Source: Sphingobium fontiphilum
GTDB taxonomy: Bacteria; Pseudomonadota; Alphaproteobacteria; Sphingomonadales; Sphingomonadaceae
Length of the DNA stretch: 64,000 bases
Reading direction: 5' to 3'
Assembly: GCF_014196635.1 (NCBI RefSeq)
Contig: NZ_JACIEB010000006.1
Coordinates: 124,001-188,000, forward strand
Shown: piece by piece, positions 62,478 through 64,000 of the stretch
Numbering within the stretch: position 1 is the stretch's first letter
How the letters are laid out: the number at the start of each line of letters is the position of its first letter
Made by a program: the position numbers and the translations under genes
Notes under the pieces: generated by a model
Database searches by the model: none
What the model saw: the letters and a program-made list of their open reading frames with translations, nothing else
What the model was told of the DNA's origin: nothing

Positions 62478-64000
62478 TCAGATCTTTACCCTCAGGCGAG
62501 CGTACCAGAAACCGCCATTGGCGCCGAAAGGCCCGCCGCTGTTGGGATAGACCTGCCCATTCGACAGGCTGTTGGTCAGCACATAGATCGGGTTGGCATC
62601 GGTCGCCTTGATCTTGTCCGGATAGGTGTTGAACAGGTTGGTCGCACCCACAGCCAACGTATAATGTTCGGCGATGGTGTAGCTGACCTCTATGTCGGTC
62701 GTGAACTTCGAACCGAAGGTTTGACCCGGGAAAGCATCTTCCAGACCAAATGAACCGTAGAAGTTTTCGCGCCCGGTGATCGTGAAGTCGCCGATCGCAT
62801 AATTGGCGGTGAAGGTCGCGCGATGCTTGGGGATAGTGCCTTCAATATCCTTCTTCTGCGACGCGCTGATGATGGCCGTATCGAACTTTGTAACCTTCGT
62901 CTCGTTATAGTTGTAGGCGAGCGTCAGGTTGAGTTTGCCATCGCCAAGGTTGGAGCGGTAGGTGCCGACAAGGTCGATACCGGCCGTGCGCGAGTCATAG
63001 GCGCTGGTGGGATATTGCACGTCGCCGCCTTCACCCACTGCCAGCAGGGCCGGCTGAGCGGCGATATCCGCTGCAGTGACATTATAGGTCTGCGACGTTC
63101 CGATGCGATCCTTGATCTTGATCCAGTAGCCGTCCAGTGTGACGGTCAGTGACGGCATCGGAGTGAAGACGAAGCCAAGACCATAGTTGGTCGATTTTTC
63201 CGGCTTTAACGCCGTTGCGCCATAATATTGCGCGATCGGATTGGATACCGGATAAGTGCCGGTCTGCACCTGAAGACCGTTGGTGAAAGCGGTCGTCAGA
63301 ATCTGCACGTTGCTCTGCCCCGGCGAAGGAGCGTGATAGCCCGTGCCGACCGTGCCGCGGACGGAGAAGGTCGGCGCGACTTTCCACAGCGCGTTTACCT
63401 TGCCAACCGTGGTTCCGCCAAAGGTGTTATAATCTTCATAGCGGCCGGCCACACCAACCGAGAAGGTGTCGGTCAGGTCGGCTTCCACGCTGAGGTAACC
63501 GGCAATATTATGCTGCGAATAGCTGGCCGCTGCGTCCGGACTGGTGCCGCCGTAGCCGCTCGCGCCAACGGGCATGGTGACCGTGGAGTCAGGCGCGAAC
63601 ACGCCCGGCGCGGTTTCGACATACAGAGCCTGACTGTAATAGGGCCCAATGCCATAGGATTGCGGATCGCCCTCGGTCGCCGTGTAGGTTTCCTTGCGAT
63701 ATTCGGCGCCGAACGCGATCGTTACCGGACTCGATAGCCCGGCGTCGAGCGAGTAGACGAAATCGGCATTCAGATTGGTTTCCTTCTGAATGAGCGATCC
63801 GAACTTGAACGATGTCTGCGAATCCGGCCCATAGGACGGGCTGATCGAGTCGAACATCGACAGGGTGAGCGCGTTGCGGCTGAGCGACCCCGATACGTCG
63901 AACGTCAGATTTTCGAGCAGGTCGCCCTTGATGCCCGCCACGCCGAACGCCTGATCCTTCACACCGACGAATTGCGGCGTGAAACCGGCGGGATAGAGGC
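62478..64000 (-). CDS. TonB-dependent receptor, C-terminal part (5' end beyond window)
   Basis: The open frame runs from the stop at 62478 to the right window edge without interruption, about 507 residues of beta-barrel. Repeated aromatic strands (FSVGVAGRYEDYNTFGG, GLGFVFTPMPSLTVTLDGYW, LNLTLAYNYNETKVTKF, YTLAVGATNLFNTYPDKI) and the ending FWYARLRVKI are typical of TonB-dependent receptors. The plug, TonB box and signal peptide are not in the window. Ligand unknown. Confidence 0.88.
   Translation of the reverse strand, partial: LYPAGFTPQFVGVKDQAFGVAGIKGDLLENLTFDVSGSLSRNALTLSMFDSISPSYGPDSQTSFKFGSLIQKETNLNADFVYSLDAGLSSPVTIAFGAEYRKETYTATEGDPQSYGIGPYYSQALYVETAPGVFAPDSTVTMPVGASGYGGTSPDAAASYSQHNIAGYLSVEADLTDTFSVGVAGRYEDYNTFGGTTVGKVNALWKVAPTFSVRGTVGTGYHAPSPGQSNVQILTTAFTNGLQVQTGTYPVSNPIAQYYGATALKPEKSTNYGLGFVFTPMPSLTVTLDGYWIKIKDRIGTSQTYNVTAADIAAQPALLAVGEGGDVQYPTSAYDSRTAGIDLVGTYRSNLGDGKLNLTLAYNYNETKVTKFDTAIISASQKKDIEGTIPKHRATFTANYAIGDFTITGRENFYGSFGLEDAFPGQTFGSKFTTDIEVSYTIAEHYTLAVGATNLFNTYPDKIKATDANPIYVLTNSLSNGQVYPNSGGPFGANGGFWYARLRVKI

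Overview
The window looks like the chromosome of a GC-rich sphingomonad (Alphaproteobacteria, probably Sphingobium, Sphingomonas or a close relative). The clues are TonB-dependent receptors with sphingomonad-style TonB boxes, a queA-ppi-coaD-ispA-xseB block, an ffh/rpsP/rimM/trmD/rplS block, and a conjugative element of the LuxR/LuxI + Trb type common in this family. The genus is an inference; no rRNA or tRNA gene lies in the window to settle it.

Region 1 (1-10.2 kb) is a catabolic cluster acting on acyl-CoA thioesters. It holds an acyl-CoA ligase (cut by the window edge), a crotonase-fold protein, an SCP2-type thiolase, an acyl-CoA dehydrogenase, an MFE-2-like short-chain dehydrogenase, a TonB-dependent receptor, a LysR regulator and a CaiB/BaiF CoA transferase or racemase. 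Together they look like activation, racemisation and beta-oxidation of a branched, isoprenoid or steroid-like acid. The receptor carries an in-frame amber codon just after its signal peptide and is called a pseudogene.

Region 2 (10.7-42.0 kb) is an integrative conjugative element. Its left part carries an XRE regulator, a LuxR/LuxI quorum-sensing pair with a PhyH-type dioxygenase, a TraF-type S26 peptidase, a lytic transglycosylase, an ArdC antirestriction protein, a ParB-like protein, DUF2958 and DUF736 proteins and several small conserved proteins. A MOB_P/VirD2-type relaxase follows. The right part is traG, a CopG-like gene, trbBCDEJLFGI and a DUF2274 gene, ending with an AlpA-like DNA-binding protein. 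A tRNA 3'-end-like sequence at 41986-42009 probably marks the right attachment site. No second copy and no integrase were found, so the element probably extends left of the window and may include region 1 as cargo.

Between relaxase and traG (24.1-29.4 kb) sits the most unusual part: two convergent operons. The plus-strand operon encodes a ribbon-helix-helix-like protein, a MazG-like pyrophosphohydrolase and a uracil-DNA-glycosylase-family protein. The minus-strand operon encodes an acyl-carrier-like protein, an XRE regulator, an ImmA/IrrE metallopeptidase with a chagasin-like cysteine-protease-inhibitor domain, a papain-like C1 peptidase, and a thymidylate-synthase-fold protein keeping the Cys, Arg and Asn of that family. 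It combines a protease with a putative inhibitor, and pyrimidine-nucleotide enzymes with a base-excision enzyme. A defence or stress-response island is a reasonable hypothesis, but nothing in the sequence proves it.

Region 3 (42.4-64 kb) is ordinary chromosome: a type I secretion ABC transporter and adaptor, an MHYT-PAS-GGDEF-EAL c-di-GMP protein, queA, a peptidylprolyl isomerase, coaD, ispA, xseB, a MliC-like lipoprotein, a DUF805 protein, purL, a DUF559 nuclease beside a 130-bp palindromic repeat, a membrane protein, a c-type cytochrome, ffh, and the rpsP-rimM-trmD-rplS block. That last block has a vapBC toxin-antitoxin pair and two small membrane-protein genes inserted in it. A second TonB-dependent receptor runs off the right edge.
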